Below, piece by piece: positions 19,570-28,788 of a DNA stretch of 64,000 bases. The DNA comes from Nannocystis pusilla. GTDB lineage: Bacteria > Myxococcota_A > Polyangia > Nannocystales > Nannocystaceae. The notes below the pieces were generated by a model. It saw only the letters and a program-made list of their open reading frames with translations, was not told where the DNA came from and searched no databases. The translations under genes and the position numbers were made by a program. The first letter of the stretch is position 1. Each line of letters begins with the position of its first letter. Where the stretch lies: contig NZ_JAPNKE010000002.1 of assembly GCF_026626665.1 (NCBI RefSeq), positions 6,053,168 through 6,117,167 of the forward strand. The letters are read 5' to 3'.

Positions 19570-21965
19570 CTACGCCGTGTCGCGCTCGCCCGGCAACGTC
19601 CGGCCGCGTGAGGCGCCGCCCGCGTGCTGCACGGGCGCCTCGAACCACCGCGCCGGAGGTCCGTCTGGATCTCCGGGCACCGGCAGCTCTGCCTCTTGCA
19701 GCTCCACCGTGCTCAGCACCGTCACGTGCGGCGTTCCGCGGGCCAGCAGCAGCGCGAACACCGGCCGCGCCCGCGGTGAACAGACCACGATCGGCGGCGG
19801 CCCGTCCTCGTTTCGCCCGCCGGCAACATCGTTCTGCAGCACGCGCCGGCGCCACGTCTGCCGCGAGCGGGCGTCGAGCCCCAGCCGCAGCCCGCGCTCG
19901 CCGCTCACCGCTCGCGACAGCAGCGCCGCCTCCGCGTCGCTCACCGGCCGCGTCCATGTCACCGCCCCCACGCGGGCATGCGCCGCCACCACCTCGTGCA
20001 CCCAGTGCGGCGCCAACCGCTCGCGCAGCGCCGCCAGCCAGCGGCTCCGCTCGCCCGCCTGGCGCAGCAGCGGCTCCGACGCGACCGCGTCGAGCAGCGC
20101 CGCGAACTGCGGCAGCGGCACCCGCTCGCGCAGCAGCCCGCGCGTCAGCTCGAGCAGCGCCGCCGGCCCCACCGCCGCCACCACCTCGCGGGTGACCGCC
20201 GGCTCGCGCGCGTGGTGGGCCTCCAGCGCCGCCGCGATCGTGTCCAGGTCGACCAGCGCGTCCGCCCCGCGCATCACCGCCCGAAACACCGCCGTGACGA
20301 TCCTGTCCTCACGGTCATGCCCCATCGGACCTGCCCTATCGACCCTGTCTATTCGAGCATGCTCCGACTCGCCGGGCGCCGCCCCCGATCGACCCTCCGT
20401 CTCGCCCCGGTTCATCTGCCCCGCCTCGCCTGCCGCTCCTTCCGCGTCCCCATGACCTGTCCACAAAGCCAGACCGATCCCCCGCTCCGCCGAACTCCCC
20501 GCCCCGCCCGACCGCTGACATGACCGAATAGACAGGTCACTCCCCGCTCCGCCGAACTCCTGCCTCGCCCGCCGCTGCTTCTCCCGACCTCTGGCCTGCC
20601 CGAACAGTCAGGTCAATCCCCTGCTCCGCCAGGCTCCCCGCCTCTCCCTCCCCGATCGCTGACCTGCCCGAACAGTCAGGTCACTCCCCCGCTCCGCCTC
20701 GCCCGCGCCCTCTCCCGACCGCTGACCTGCTCGAACAGTCACGTCGCTCCCCGCCGCCCCACCTAAATCCTCCGGCGCGCTCAGCACTCGCTCGCCGAGC
20801 CGCACCGTGAAGCTCGGTCCCGCCGTCACCACGATCGGCGGCACCTCCACGCCGAGCGCCCCGCTGCAGCGCCGCCGCAGCTCGGCCAGCGGCCGGCGCA
20901 GCGCCTGCATGTCCTTTTCGTCATGTCCCGGGAGACAGACCACGATCCGCCGGACCGGCCCTCGCCGTCGCCGCGTCCACCACGCCAGCGCCCCCAGCCC
21001 GGCCGCAGTGAGCCCGAACGCGGCCGTCGGCATCCCCGGCGCCAGCGCCAGCCCGGCCAGAAGCCCCGCCGGGGCCGCCAGCAGCCCCGGGGACCACCAC
21101 GCCGCGCGGCGCGGCGCCGGCTCCTCGCGGTCGACCCGCGCCACCAGCAGCGCCCCCGCCAGCCCGACCAGCAGCGCAGGCACCTGCGCCAGCAGCCCGT
21201 CGCCGATCGCCAGCCGCCCGTACAGCTCGAGCGCCGTCGACAGGCCGAGCCCGTCGCGCAGCCCCACCGCCACCCCGCCGACGATGTTGATGCTCGTGAG
21301 CACGAGGCCGAGGATCGCGTCGCCGCGGATGAACTTCGCCGCGCCGTCCATCGCCCCGTAGAAGTTCGAGCGCTCACGCAGGCGGGCCCGCAGCCGCGAC
21401 GCCTCGGCCGCCGAGATCGCCCCTGCCCGCAGGTCGGCCTCGATCGCCGCCTGGTGCCCGGGCAGGCCGTCGAGCGCGAAGCGGGCCGCGACCTCGGCGA
21501 TGCGCTCGCCGCCGCGGGCCACCACCACGAACTGCACCACCGTCACGATCGCGAACACCACCGCCCCGACCAGCAGGTCGCCCTGGATCACCAGCGTCGA
21601 GAACGCCGCGATCACCTCGCCCGCGTCGGCGTCGGCCAGGATCAGGCGCGTCGTCGTCACGTTGAGCGCCATCCGCGTCAGCGTCATCAGCAGGACGAGC
21701 CGCGGGAACCCCAGCAGCTCGCGCTGCGCCGCGCCGTCACACCGGCCACCAGCGCGGTCACCGAGCCCGCGAAGCTCAGCGTCAGCAGCAGGTCGACCAG
21801 CCAGCGCGGCAGCGGCAACAGCGCGCACACGACCGCCGCCAGCACCCACAGCACCAGCCCGTAGCCCGGCAGAACCGCCCAGAAATCCTGTCCGGAGCCC
21901 ACGGCTCGGCCGATGCGCATTGCCGCACAGGCTAGCCGCGCGCGAACGCGCGCCAAGATCGGCAA
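19570..21965 (-). CDS. SctV/FlhA (FHIPEP) export-gate homologue with repeat-filled linker, broken
   Basis: Homologue of the large export-gate protein of type III secretion and flagella. The N-terminal membrane part starts at 21965 or, more likely, 21920 (MRIGRAVG). A one-base loss near 21740 separates the first two helices from the rest. The family-defining segment is intact: RFALDGLPGHQAAIEADLRAG, SNFYGAMDGAAKFIRGDAI. After the last membrane helix the cytoplasmic domain begins (RIVVCLPGHDEKDMQALRR). It then enters a linker made of repeated (G)SDLTVRAGQRS units, 20475-20760. One unit is out of phase, giving a TGA at 20608-20610; beyond it the same frame resumes with a helical C-terminal domain (LDTIAAALEAHHAREPAVT). 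No other sct or flagellar gene is nearby. Confidence 0.75.
20475..20760. repeat. Imperfect 50-70-bp repeats inside the SctV homologue gene
   Basis: At least four units share GACCTGcCCGAACAGTCAGGTC-like palindromes (20594-20613, 20661-20682, 20722-20743; a variant GACATGACCGAATAGACAGGTC at 20517-20538), each followed by a CGCTCCGCC stretch. On the coding (minus) strand they read SDLTVRAGQRSG. The unit around 20608 is one base out of phase with its neighbours. The palindromes resemble the dispersed TGTCC-N4-GGACA family but are more diverged. Confidence 0.75.
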
Positions 21966-22085
21966 GTGTTCAGTGCGATTTCGCCCCTCGCGCGCCGCGG
22001 ATCACACCGTGCTCGCGTCGGGCAGCGGCTCGCTCGACGAGCACGCCGCCGTCCTCTCCGCGCTCGCGCAACGACACCCGCGCGG

Positions 22086-23033
22086 TCACTCGACTTCGAT
22101 GCAGTACAGCCGGAACTTGCTCGTGCAGATCCGCGGCGTGCAGGCCGTCCAGTTGCCGTCGTTCGCCCCGAACGAGCCCATCAACCCCTGCACCACGTCG
22201 GTCTGCCAGTCGCCGCAGGTCTCTGCGCCGGTCATGCCGTCGACCTGGGTGCCGGTCCACACGCCGTCGTTGCTGGTGGCGCACGGCTCCATGAGCCACG
22301 CGATCGGTATGCCCTGCTCGGTCACGTTGATCATGCCCTTCAGCGCGCCGGTCTCGAAGGCCGTCGAATTGGTCGCCACCGGCGTGCCGCCGACCATCAC
22401 GTACTCGCCGGTGTAGCTGCCGATGCGATCGATCGCGTTCGTCCGACCGTCCGACAGCCACGCCCTGTACGTGCGATCCTTGACCGTCGCGACCTGCGAC
22501 GCCTTCGCCAGCGTGTTGCAGGCGTCGTCGGCGAGGTCGAGCGAGCCGACCTCCATGCCCGAGTACGACGCGCTGGTGAGGAACACGAACCGCTTCTTCT
22601 TGTCGGGCATCTCCGCGGTGCACAGGGCGCTGCAGCCGTCGCCGTCGCTCAGGTTGCCGTCGTCGCACTCCTCCACCGGCGGATCGATCGTCCCGTCTCC
22701 GCACACTGCCACGCCGGTATCGTCGGTCGTCGTCGTGCCAGGGGTCGGGTCGATCGTCGTCGTCACCGGCTCGGTCGACGTCACCGGCTCGGTCGTCGAC
22801 GTGGTCGTCGTCTCCGTCGCGCCGATCGACGTCACCGTGCTGGCCGGCTCGGTCGTCGGCGCGTCGCTGGTGCTCGTCGCGCTCGTCGTCGTCTCCGACT
22901 GCGTCGTCCCTGTCGTCGCGGCGCTCGTCTCGCTGCTCGTCGCGCTGCCGTCGATCCCGGACGGCGAGAAGCACCCCGAGGAGGCGAGGACGACCATCAG
23001 GACCTGCGACCGCGCGAAGGACATCGGCCGCAC
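22086..23033 (-). CDS. DUF4215-DUF1554 lipoprotein
   Basis: A 315-aa surface lipoprotein. It has a signal peptide with SSGC lipobox, then about 85 residues of almost pure Thr/Ser/Glu/Pro tether. One myxobacterial Cys repeat follows (CGDGTIDPPVEECDDGN, closing with DGDGCSALC). The C-terminal domain begins RFVFLTSASYSGMEVG, continues with YRAWLSDGRTNAIDRIG, and ends in SKFRLYCIEVE, the DUF1554 pattern first noted in Leptospira surface proteins. It is a relative of the cluster at 47.4-52.8 kb but with one Cys repeat instead of five or six. A ligand-binding or adhesion role is an inference. Confidence 0.8.
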   Translation of the reverse strand: MRPMSFARSQVLMVVLASSGCFSPSGIDGSATSSETSAATTGTTQSETTTSATSTSDAPTTEPASTVTSIGATETTTTSTTEPVTSTEPVTTTIDPTPGTTTTDDTGVAVCGDGTIDPPVEECDDGNLSDGDGCSALCTAEMPDKKKRFVFLTSASYSGMEVGSLDLADDACNTLAKASQVATVKDRTYRAWLSDGRTNAIDRIGSYTGEYVMVGGTPVATNSTAFETGALKGMINVTEQGIPIAWLMEPCATSNDGVWTGTQVDGMTGAETCGDWQTDVVQGLMGSFGANDGNWTACTPRICTSKFRLYCIEVE

Positions 23034-23108
23034 TCTACTCGACGCCCGTCGCCCTGCACCAGGGCCGTGACCGCCGAGCCACGCTCGTGGCGGACCCGCG
23101 CCCGGGCC

Positions 23109-23849
23109 TCAGGCAGGCGCGCGCCAGACCCCGCGCAACGCCAGCGTCGCCGGCGGCTGCACGGCCTCATGGTGCAGCTTGCCGAACAGCTGGAACAAGT
23201 TGAACACCACCAGCGTCGCGAACGCGCCCAGCTTGCTCACCGTCCCGAACACCGGCGGCCACAGGCACAGCGCGGTGCAGGCCGCCGCGATCGCCGGCAG
23301 CCCGACCACCAGCCCGGCCGTCAGCGCGATCACCTTGCGTCGCCATTCTCGCGGGTCGAATTCGGCGATCAGCGGACCACCTGGCCCTTGGGACAGCCAC
23401 ACCCGATCACCTGTCCCGATGGACACCTCGACCGCGCGCGCCCACCCGGCCGCGCGGATCGCCGGGGCCCGCGCGGCCGCGAACGCCTCCGCGCCGGCGC
23501 AGGCCGCCGCCGCCCGCTGACGCGCCCGCCCGACCCACACCGTCCCGCCGGCCAGCCCGACCCGCTCGGACCCGACCGCCACCACCCCGCCGAGCACCTC
23601 GGCCTCGTACGCGCGGTCGTGGAACCAGATCGCCGCGTCTCCCTTCGAGCGCCCGACCTGGCGCACCCGGTGGATCGCCGCCTGTCCCTCGGGACCTGTC
23701 CCTTCGACCACCACGCCGGCCCGCGCCCGCGCCCCCCAGCGCCGCACCAGCCGGGCGCACTCGCCCCAGGCCGCCGCCGCGATCAGCAGCGTGTTGAGCC
23801 AGAAGATCGCCAGCGCCGCGTACGCCAGCAGGGCCGGGAAGCCGGTCAC
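23109..23849 (-). CDS. Hypothetical membrane protein
   Basis: A 246-aa protein with one N-terminal helix (LLAYAALAIFWLNTLLIAAAA), a soluble middle of about 120 residues with many Gly/Val strands (TVWVGRARQRAAAACAGAE), and two C-terminal helices (VIALTAGLVVGLPAIAAACTALCLW; LGAFATLVVFNLFQLFGKL). The layout resembles small proteins with a beta-rich domain inserted between membrane segments, but I do not recognise a family. Its ATG overlaps the TGA of the desaturase gene, so the two are co-translated. It contains a perfect dispersed palindrome (23412) and two imperfect ones (23382, 23683). Confidence 0.65.
   Translation of the reverse strand: MTGFPALLAYAALAIFWLNTLLIAAAAWGECARLVRRWGARARAGVVVEGTGPEGQAAIHRVRQVGRSKGDAAIWFHDRAYEAEVLGGVVAVGSERVGLAGGTVWVGRARQRAAAACAGAEAFAAARAPAIRAAGWARAVEVSIGTGDRVWLSQGPGGPLIAEFDPREWRRKVIALTAGLVVGLPAIAAACTALCLWPPVFGTVSKLGAFATLVVFNLFQLFGKLHHEAVQPPATLALRGVWRAPA
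23412..23425. repeat. Dispersed palindrome, perfect (loop CGAT)
   Basis: TGTCC-CGAT-GGACA inside the hypothetical membrane protein gene; it encodes VSIGTGD. An imperfect copy (TGGCC-CTTG-GGACA) lies at 23382. Confidence 0.85.
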
Positions 23850-24853
23850 GCCGCCGCCCCTTCCGGCCCCGACTGCTCGCGCGCCGCCTGCTGCTCGGCC
23901 GCCGCGCGCCGCTCGGCCCGCGCCGCTCGCTCCGCATCGCCGCCGTCGCGCGCGCGCATCACGGGCCGCCGCCGCGGCAGCACGAACGTGCGCAGCAGGT
24001 ACAGCACCATGCTCGGCTCGTCGAGCCGCGGCTCGATGCGCGGCGCCACTTCACGGCGGTGGGCCTCGGCCAGCTCGGTCCAGTGCAGCCCGGCGCGGTT
24101 GTGGTGGATCGTGTGGTAGCCGTTGTTGCACATGATCCAGTTGAACCACCGGCCGACGAAGTTGCGCGAGTGGTTGTACTCGCTCGACGGGTCGGTCGCG
24201 TCGTGCTGGATCAGGTTGATGCGCAGGATGCAGCGCGCGCCGTACAGCTGCGGCAGGGCGATGAACAGCAGCGCCCCCCAGAAGTCGTACAGCAGCGCCG
24301 CCCCGGTCAGCCCGAAGGCGACCACGAGCTCGGTCATGTACTGGCGCGTAAACCCCTGCTGCTTCGTCACCTGGGCCCAGCGGCCGACCCCGGCGAACGT
24401 GTTGGGCCCGGCGATGTTGGGGAAGTGGATCAGGTTGAGCAGGTGCCAGCGGAACGCCACGTGCGACGGGTCGGCCCAGTCGGGCTGGCCGTCGTCGGCG
24501 AAGTGGTGGTGCACCAGGTTGTGCGCCGGCACGTTGGCCGAGGCCGGGTAGAGCGCGCCGAAGCTGAGCACACCGCGCCAGATCAGGTTGAGCCGCTGCG
24601 AGTGGAAGATCCCGCGGTGCATGTGATTGTGGATCACGACCGCGTTGAGGAAGCTCAGCAGGCACGTCAGCGCGAACGGCAGCGGGTGGCGCCAGGCCGG
24701 CACGAAGTACATCAGGCCCATCAGGCCCAGGTACGCGCCGACGATCCCGACCTGCCGCCACTCGGCCGGATGGCGCACGAGCCAGGTCTCGCGCTCGCGC
24801 TCGCGCTCGTGCGCAGCCGGCTTCGCACCGGCGGCTTCGCCCTGAGAGACCAT
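23846..24853 (-). CDS. Membrane fatty acid desaturase
   Basis: A 335-aa di-iron membrane enzyme that introduces a double bond into an acyl chain. The three His boxes are present: HNHMH (residues 75-79), HNLVHHH (111-117) and HTIHH near residue 268. Two hydrophobic hairpins lie between them. The first about 25 residues are charged (REREREREs type) and the last about 45 are an Arg/Ala/Glu tail without family counterpart. It is co-translated with the membrane protein downstream and divergent from a second desaturase-like gene 81 bases away. Substrate and double-bond position cannot be read from the sequence. Confidence 0.85.
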   Translation of the reverse strand: MVSQGEAAGAKPAAHERERERETWLVRHPAEWRQVGIVGAYLGLMGLMYFVPAWRHPLPFALTCLLSFLNAVVIHNHMHRGIFHSQRLNLIWRGVLSFGALYPASANVPAHNLVHHHFADDGQPDWADPSHVAFRWHLLNLIHFPNIAGPNTFAGVGRWAQVTKQQGFTRQYMTELVVAFGLTGAALLYDFWGALLFIALPQLYGARCILRINLIQHDATDPSSEYNHSRNFVGRWFNWIMCNNGYHTIHHNRAGLHWTELAEAHRREVAPRIEPRLDEPSMVLYLLRTFVLPRRRPVMRARDGGDAERAARAERRAAAEQQAAREQSGPEGAAA

Positions 24854-24933
24854 CGCCGCGGCACCATACTGCGCGCGCCGGACGGCCTCAATCTCCGCGC
24901 GCGTGGGGACAATCTCGACGCGCCCCGGCGCGC

Positions 24934-25821
24934 GTGATATCCCTGCCCCCGCGCCCGTCCGCGCCCGTCCGCACCGTGACCGCTCACACCGGCATCGCCA
25001 CCAACCTGTCCACGTGGCTCACCGCGCAGCCCTCGGTCCAGTACCGCAGGAACCCGTGGTTTTACTTTCTGTACGACGGCGCGTACCTGCTGGCCTTCCT
25101 CGCCCTCGACGCCTGGATCCTCGCCACCGGGCAGGGGCCGCTGGTCCAGTGGCAGTGGTGGTACCTGGCCCTGCTGCCGGTCGTCATCTACGTCCACATC
25201 CTGCTCAACGTCTTCATCCACAACTGCTGCCACGGCAACTTCCCGCGGGCGATCAACCGCCTGATCGGCGAGATCGCCGGCGTCCTGGTGATCACCCGCT
25301 ACGCCTCGTGGGAGATCATCCACCAGCGTCATCACCGCTACTCCGACGACCCGGAGCGTGACCCGCACCACGTGATGCCGAACTTCTGGCGCTTCCTCGC
25401 CCGGACGATGCTCGTCAACGTCGAGAAGCAGCTGCAGAACCAGGCCTACGACCAGTTCGGCGACACCCCCGAGATGCGCCGCCGCGAGCAGCTGCGCAGC
25501 GTGCTCAGCTTCTCGGTGATGATCCCGCTCAACCTCGCGTTCTGGCTGCTGCTCGGCCCCGAGGCGTTCGTGTTCCTGTTCCTGCCGGCCCAGGCCGTCG
25601 GCTGGGTCCACGTCGCCCACTTCAACTGGGCCACCCACAACGCCCACTCGCCGACCGGCGACTACAAGCCCGTCAACCTCGACCACGGCCTCTACTGGCT
25701 CGGCAACCGCATCTGGTTCGGCCTCTACATGCACGCCAACCACCACAAGCGGGCCAACATCTTCAACCCGGCCAAGATGGACGAGGTCCTGGCCCGCCGC
25801 GCCGCCGCCCGCGCGCAGTGA
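24934..25821 (+). CDS. Fatty acid desaturase/hydroxylase superfamily protein
   Basis: A 295-aa di-iron membrane enzyme starting at GTG 24934. The His boxes are HNCCH (residues 96-100), HQRHH (130-134), HFNWATHNAH near 226-235 and HANHH near 270, spaced as in integral membrane desaturases. Three or four hydrophobic segments alternate with them. It is clearly different from the divergent desaturase gene and may act on another lipid or a carotenoid, in line with the AttH/CrtC-like gene that faces it. A cluster of palindromes lies immediately after its stop codon. Confidence 0.85.
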   Translation: MISLPPRPSAPVRTVTAHTGIATNLSTWLTAQPSVQYRRNPWFYFLYDGAYLLAFLALDAWILATGQGPLVQWQWWYLALLPVVIYVHILLNVFIHNCCHGNFPRAINRLIGEIAGVLVITRYASWEIIHQRHHRYSDDPERDPHHVMPNFWRFLARTMLVNVEKQLQNQAYDQFGDTPEMRRREQLRSVLSFSVMIPLNLAFWLLLGPEAFVFLFLPAQAVGWVHVAHFNWATHNAHSPTGDYKPVNLDHGLYWLGNRIWFGLYMHANHHKRANIFNPAKMDEVLARRAAARAQ

Positions 25822-25835
25822 GCGGCTGACCTCTC

Positions 25836-25905
25836 GGGCATGCTCTCCGAGCATGCCCGTTCGCGCATGCTCTGAAGGACATGCCCTTCGGGACATGGCC
25901 CTCAG
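25836..25905. repeat. Cluster of three palindromes between convergent genes
   Basis: GGGCATGCTC-TCC-GAGCATGCCC at 25836-25858 has perfect 10-bp arms. It is followed by TGCTC-TGAA-GGACA and TGCCC-TTCG-GGACA. The cluster sits between two convergent genes and may function as a bidirectional terminator, though no T tract is present. Confidence 0.7.
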
Positions 25906-27017
25906 GCCACGACGGGCACGCCGTGGCCGGCCTCGTCGGTCAGCACCTCGAAGGCGGCGCGATCGCTGCGCAGCTCGATCGCCTGCTGCCCCGGCCGGCG
26001 CAGCCGCAGCTCGCAGCGGGCGATCTTGCTGTTGAGGCAGGTCTTGACCCCGCCGGGCGGGTTGCCGTACGCGAGCCCGACGAAGGCCGCGCGCGGGGCC
26101 CAGATCCGCGCCTCCACGGCGACCTCGCGCGTCTGCGACGCCAGCCGCCACTCGAACTCGGGCCCGCCGATCGCCACCTCGCCGCGGGCCCGCACCGCCT
26201 GCCACAGCGAGTTGAGGGCGAACTGCTCGCCCTCGTGGCGCAGCACCAGCAGCGTCATCGGCGGCGTCCACAGCGGCCCGAACTTCAGCCGCGCCGTCGC
26301 GCACTCGAGGAAGCTGTCCGGCGCGCCGTCGAAGCCGGCGACCTGGCCCCACGCGTAGCGGTCGGTGTGGCGCGCGCCCCAGTTGTGCGACTGGCTGCCG
26401 ACCCACCCGTCGATCGCGTGCGCCTCGCCGTCGACCGTGATCGTGCCGGTGAACGCCGCGTTCGGCGAACCCACCAGCGACTTGGCCTTGGGGAACCCGC
26501 CGGCGTAGAGGTTGGCCGGCAGCAACAGCAGCGGCGGCTCGGGGCTCTCGTAGGTCAGCTCCCACGCGAACGCGTGCGCGGCCCCGACGGCCGCCCCACG
26601 CAGCCCGCGGTCATCGAGCGTGGCCTCGCCGACGCGCACGTCCAGGCGATCGCGGGCGAACGCGCAGCGCTCCCACGGCACGACCTGCTTGGCCGCGGCG
26701 ACGACCCCGCGCTCGCCGTCGAACCAGATCGCCCACAGCTCGCCGACCGCTCGCTCTGGCTGTCCTTTGGGACAGAACACGGTGTAGCGGATCCACCACG
26801 CCAGCGGCCGCGTCGGATGGTTGGCCCGCTGAAAGTAGCTCTCGTAGTGCCCCGCGTTCGCAGCGGGATCGAAGCGGCAGGCGTTCCAGCGGTCGCGGTC
26901 GACGGGCACGGCGTGAGCGTGCCGCGAGCGCTCGCCGCTGTCCACGGCCGCAGCACCGTCACGTTCCGGCTCGCCGGGCGAGAGCCGCGTCCATGTCGTC
27001 CGAAGTGTCGCCGGCAT
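25902..27017 (-). CDS. AttH/CrtC-like protein
   Basis: About 371 aa if started at the ATG at 27017; a GTG at 26909 would give a protein starting right at the conserved part (PVDRDRWNACRFDP). The later blocks YFQRANHPTRPLAWWIRYT, FTGTITVDGEAHAIDGWVG and SHNWGARHTDRYAWGQVAGF resemble the paired lipocalin-like domains of AttH and hydroxyneurosporene synthase (CrtC) proteins, which act on carotenoids or lipids. No signal peptide is present. It faces the desaturase-like gene. The family assignment is by pattern only. A perfect dispersed palindrome encodes FCPKGQP at 26761. Confidence 0.5.
   Translation of the reverse strand: MPATLRTTWTRLSPGEPERDGAAAVDSGERSRHAHAVPVDRDRWNACRFDPAANAGHYESYFQRANHPTRPLAWWIRYTVFCPKGQPERAVGELWAIWFDGERGVVAAAKQVVPWERCAFARDRLDVRVGEATLDDRGLRGAAVGAAHAFAWELTYESPEPPLLLLPANLYAGGFPKAKSLVGSPNAAFTGTITVDGEAHAIDGWVGSQSHNWGARHTDRYAWGQVAGFDGAPDSFLECATARLKFGPLWTPPMTLLVLRHEGEQFALNSLWQAVRARGEVAIGGPEFEWRLASQTREVAVEARIWAPRAAFVGLAYGNPPGGVKTCLNSKIARCELRLRRPGQQAIELRSDRAAFEVLTDEAGHGVPVVA
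26761..26774. repeat. Dispersed palindrome, perfect (loop TTTG)
   Basis: TGTCC-TTTG-GGACA inside the AttH/CrtC-like gene, encoding CPKGQ in an otherwise conserved beta-rich stretch. Confidence 0.85.
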
Positions 27018-27305
27018 CGCGTCGCCGCCTTCGTGGGCCCGTGTCTTCGGCGCCCGCGACAGCGACGAACGCCGCCGCCCACGCGCCGATGACCGCCGTG
27101 TCATCGAGGCGTCGCATACACCGATCGCCGCGTCGACGCTCCTGCGAACCCTGTCATCCGCGCCGGTGATCGCCGCCTCGCGTCCTGCGACCCCTGTCAT
27201 CCGCATCGGTGACACCCGCCTCGCCCTCTCGCAGCCCCGTCGCACGCGGCCGCCGACTGCCGCGTCGCTGGTCAAACGCCGCGATTTTTGGCACTCCTGC
27301 GGCCC

Positions 27306-28141
27306 GTGGCCCTCGCGCCTCAGCTCGCGGTCGTCGCCTGGCTCGCGCTCGCCGCGGCCCCGCTCGAGCTGCACACCACCGCCGTCGATCCGCGCCTCAC
27401 CGAGGCCGGCCTGCGCGCCCGCGTCGGCGACGAGCTCGACGCCTGGACGATCGACGTCCGCGCCGGCGCCGGCGAGCGCGAGCTCGACGTGCGTCTCCGC
27501 GGCCCCGACGGCGCCTCGCGCACGCACCGGTTGAGCCTCTCGAGCGACACCCGCGAAGACCGCAGCCGCGAACTCGCCGCCAGCCTCGCGCTCCTCATGG
27601 ATGAGGCCCCGCCCCCCCGCGTGGGGGCAAACCTGCGACATCCCCCGCGCCCGCGCCGCGCCCTCCTTATCAAGGTTGGCTCGGCCTCGGCCCGCGCCTC
27701 GAGGCCGGCCCCGGCCTGGTCGAGGGCGGCGTCGACGTGATGGGCGGCGCCTGGCTGTTGCGTGAACACCTGCAACCGATCGCGAGCCTCGGCCTCGGGG
27801 GCGCGGCGCCCGAGGACGTGTCTCTGTTCCACCTCCGCTTCGGCGGCGGACTGGCCGCCGGCGCGTCGCTCCTGGATCGGCGGATCTGGCTCGGAGGACA
27901 TGTCCTCGCTCACGCGCTGCGGTCGCGTGCCCGCGAGCGCGAGCGCATCGATGCTCACTGGATGTCGGCGACGGAGATCGGCGTGACGGTGCAATACCGC
28001 GGTCGGCGCCTGTTCCTCGGCGCTCGCACCGGGGTCGATCTCGTCCTGCCGTCGCGGCCGGTGCCCGGTCACGGGGCGCGGATCCGGCGCGGCCCGGCCC
28101 AGTGGATGCTCGGCCTCGTCATCGGCGTCGTCTTCGGCTGA
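27306..28141 (+). CDS. Hypothetical exported protein, frameshifted
   Basis: Two frames join near 27620, where one base is missing in a run of C or G. The N-terminus (GTG 27306; TTG 27288 is possible) is a signal peptide, then a domain beginning LELHTTAVDPRLTEAGLRARVGDEL. After a Pro-rich linker the C-terminal part (GWLGLGPRLEAG, FHLRFGGGLAAGASLLDRR, LGVTVQYRGRRL-like strands) has the alternating pattern of a small outer-membrane beta-barrel. The gene lies just upstream of an ECF sigma factor, an arrangement in which such proteins are often signal receptors or targets. I do not recognise the family. Confidence 0.5.
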
Positions 28142-28212
28142 GCGGCCTTGGATTCGCGGCGACCGACACGGTCTATAGCTGCGTGCTCACCTCCGCTACA
28201 CTCTGGCCGGCC

Positions 28213-28788
28213 ATGACGTCGCGGGCCGCAGTCAGGGACGTGGAGAGCGCTGCCGTCCTTGCGGCCGCGCAGGACGGCGACAGGGCCGCCCAGGCCGCCA
28301 TCTTCGAGGCCTACAAGGATCGCGTCGCCCGCCAGGTGTTCCGCATGACCGGCGACGCGTCGTCGGTCGACGACCTGGTCCAGGAGGTCTTCATCTCGGC
28401 CTTCTCCGCGATCGGTCGCTTCCGCGGCGACGCCCAGCTCGGCACTTGGCTCTACACCATCGCCGCCAACCGCGTGCGCAACTGGTGGGACTCGCAGCGC
28501 CGCCGCCGTCGCCGCGAGGACATCGCCTCGGCCGGCACGGGTGAAGACCCCGTGGCCACCCCCGAGGCCGACTTCGAGGCCACCCAGCAGCGCGAGCGCC
28601 TCTATCGCGCGCTCGGTGAGTTGCCTGACAAGCTGCGCGAGTCCTTCGTCGCCCGCGCGATCGAGGGCATGAATTTGCACGAGGCGTCGGCCGCTCTCGG
28701 CGTCCCGATCAGCACTGTCTCTTACCGCACCCGTCGCGCCGAGCAGCTGCTCTGCGCGGCGCTGGGGATCCCCTGGAGGGACGAATGA
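28213..28788 (+). CDS. ECF-type RNA polymerase sigma factor
   Basis: A 191-aa sigma-70 family factor with only regions 2 and 4. Region 2 is AAIFEAYKDRVARQVFRMTGDASSVDDLVQEVFISAF (given in parts: YKDRVARQVFR, DDLVQEVFI) and GTWLYTIAANRVRNWW; region 4 is LPDKLRESFVARAIEGM with the helix-turn-helix LHEASAALGVPISTVSYRTR. The ATG at 28213 opens a clean region 2. Its TGA overlaps the ATG of the next gene (ATGA), so the two are co-translated, as expected for a sigma factor and its regulator. Confidence 0.9.
   Translation: MTSRAAVRDVESAAVLAAAQDGDRAAQAAIFEAYKDRVARQVFRMTGDASSVDDLVQEVFISAFSAIGRFRGDAQLGTWLYTIAANRVRNWWDSQRRRRRREDIASAGTGEDPVATPEADFEATQQRERLYRALGELPDKLRESFVARAIEGMNLHEASAALGVPISTVSYRTRRAEQLLCAALGIPWRDE

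Noticed and set aside
19570..21965. A type III secretion or flagellar gene cluster
   Set aside because: Only the SctV/FlhA homologue is present; neighbours are tryptophan dioxygenase and unrelated lipoproteins.
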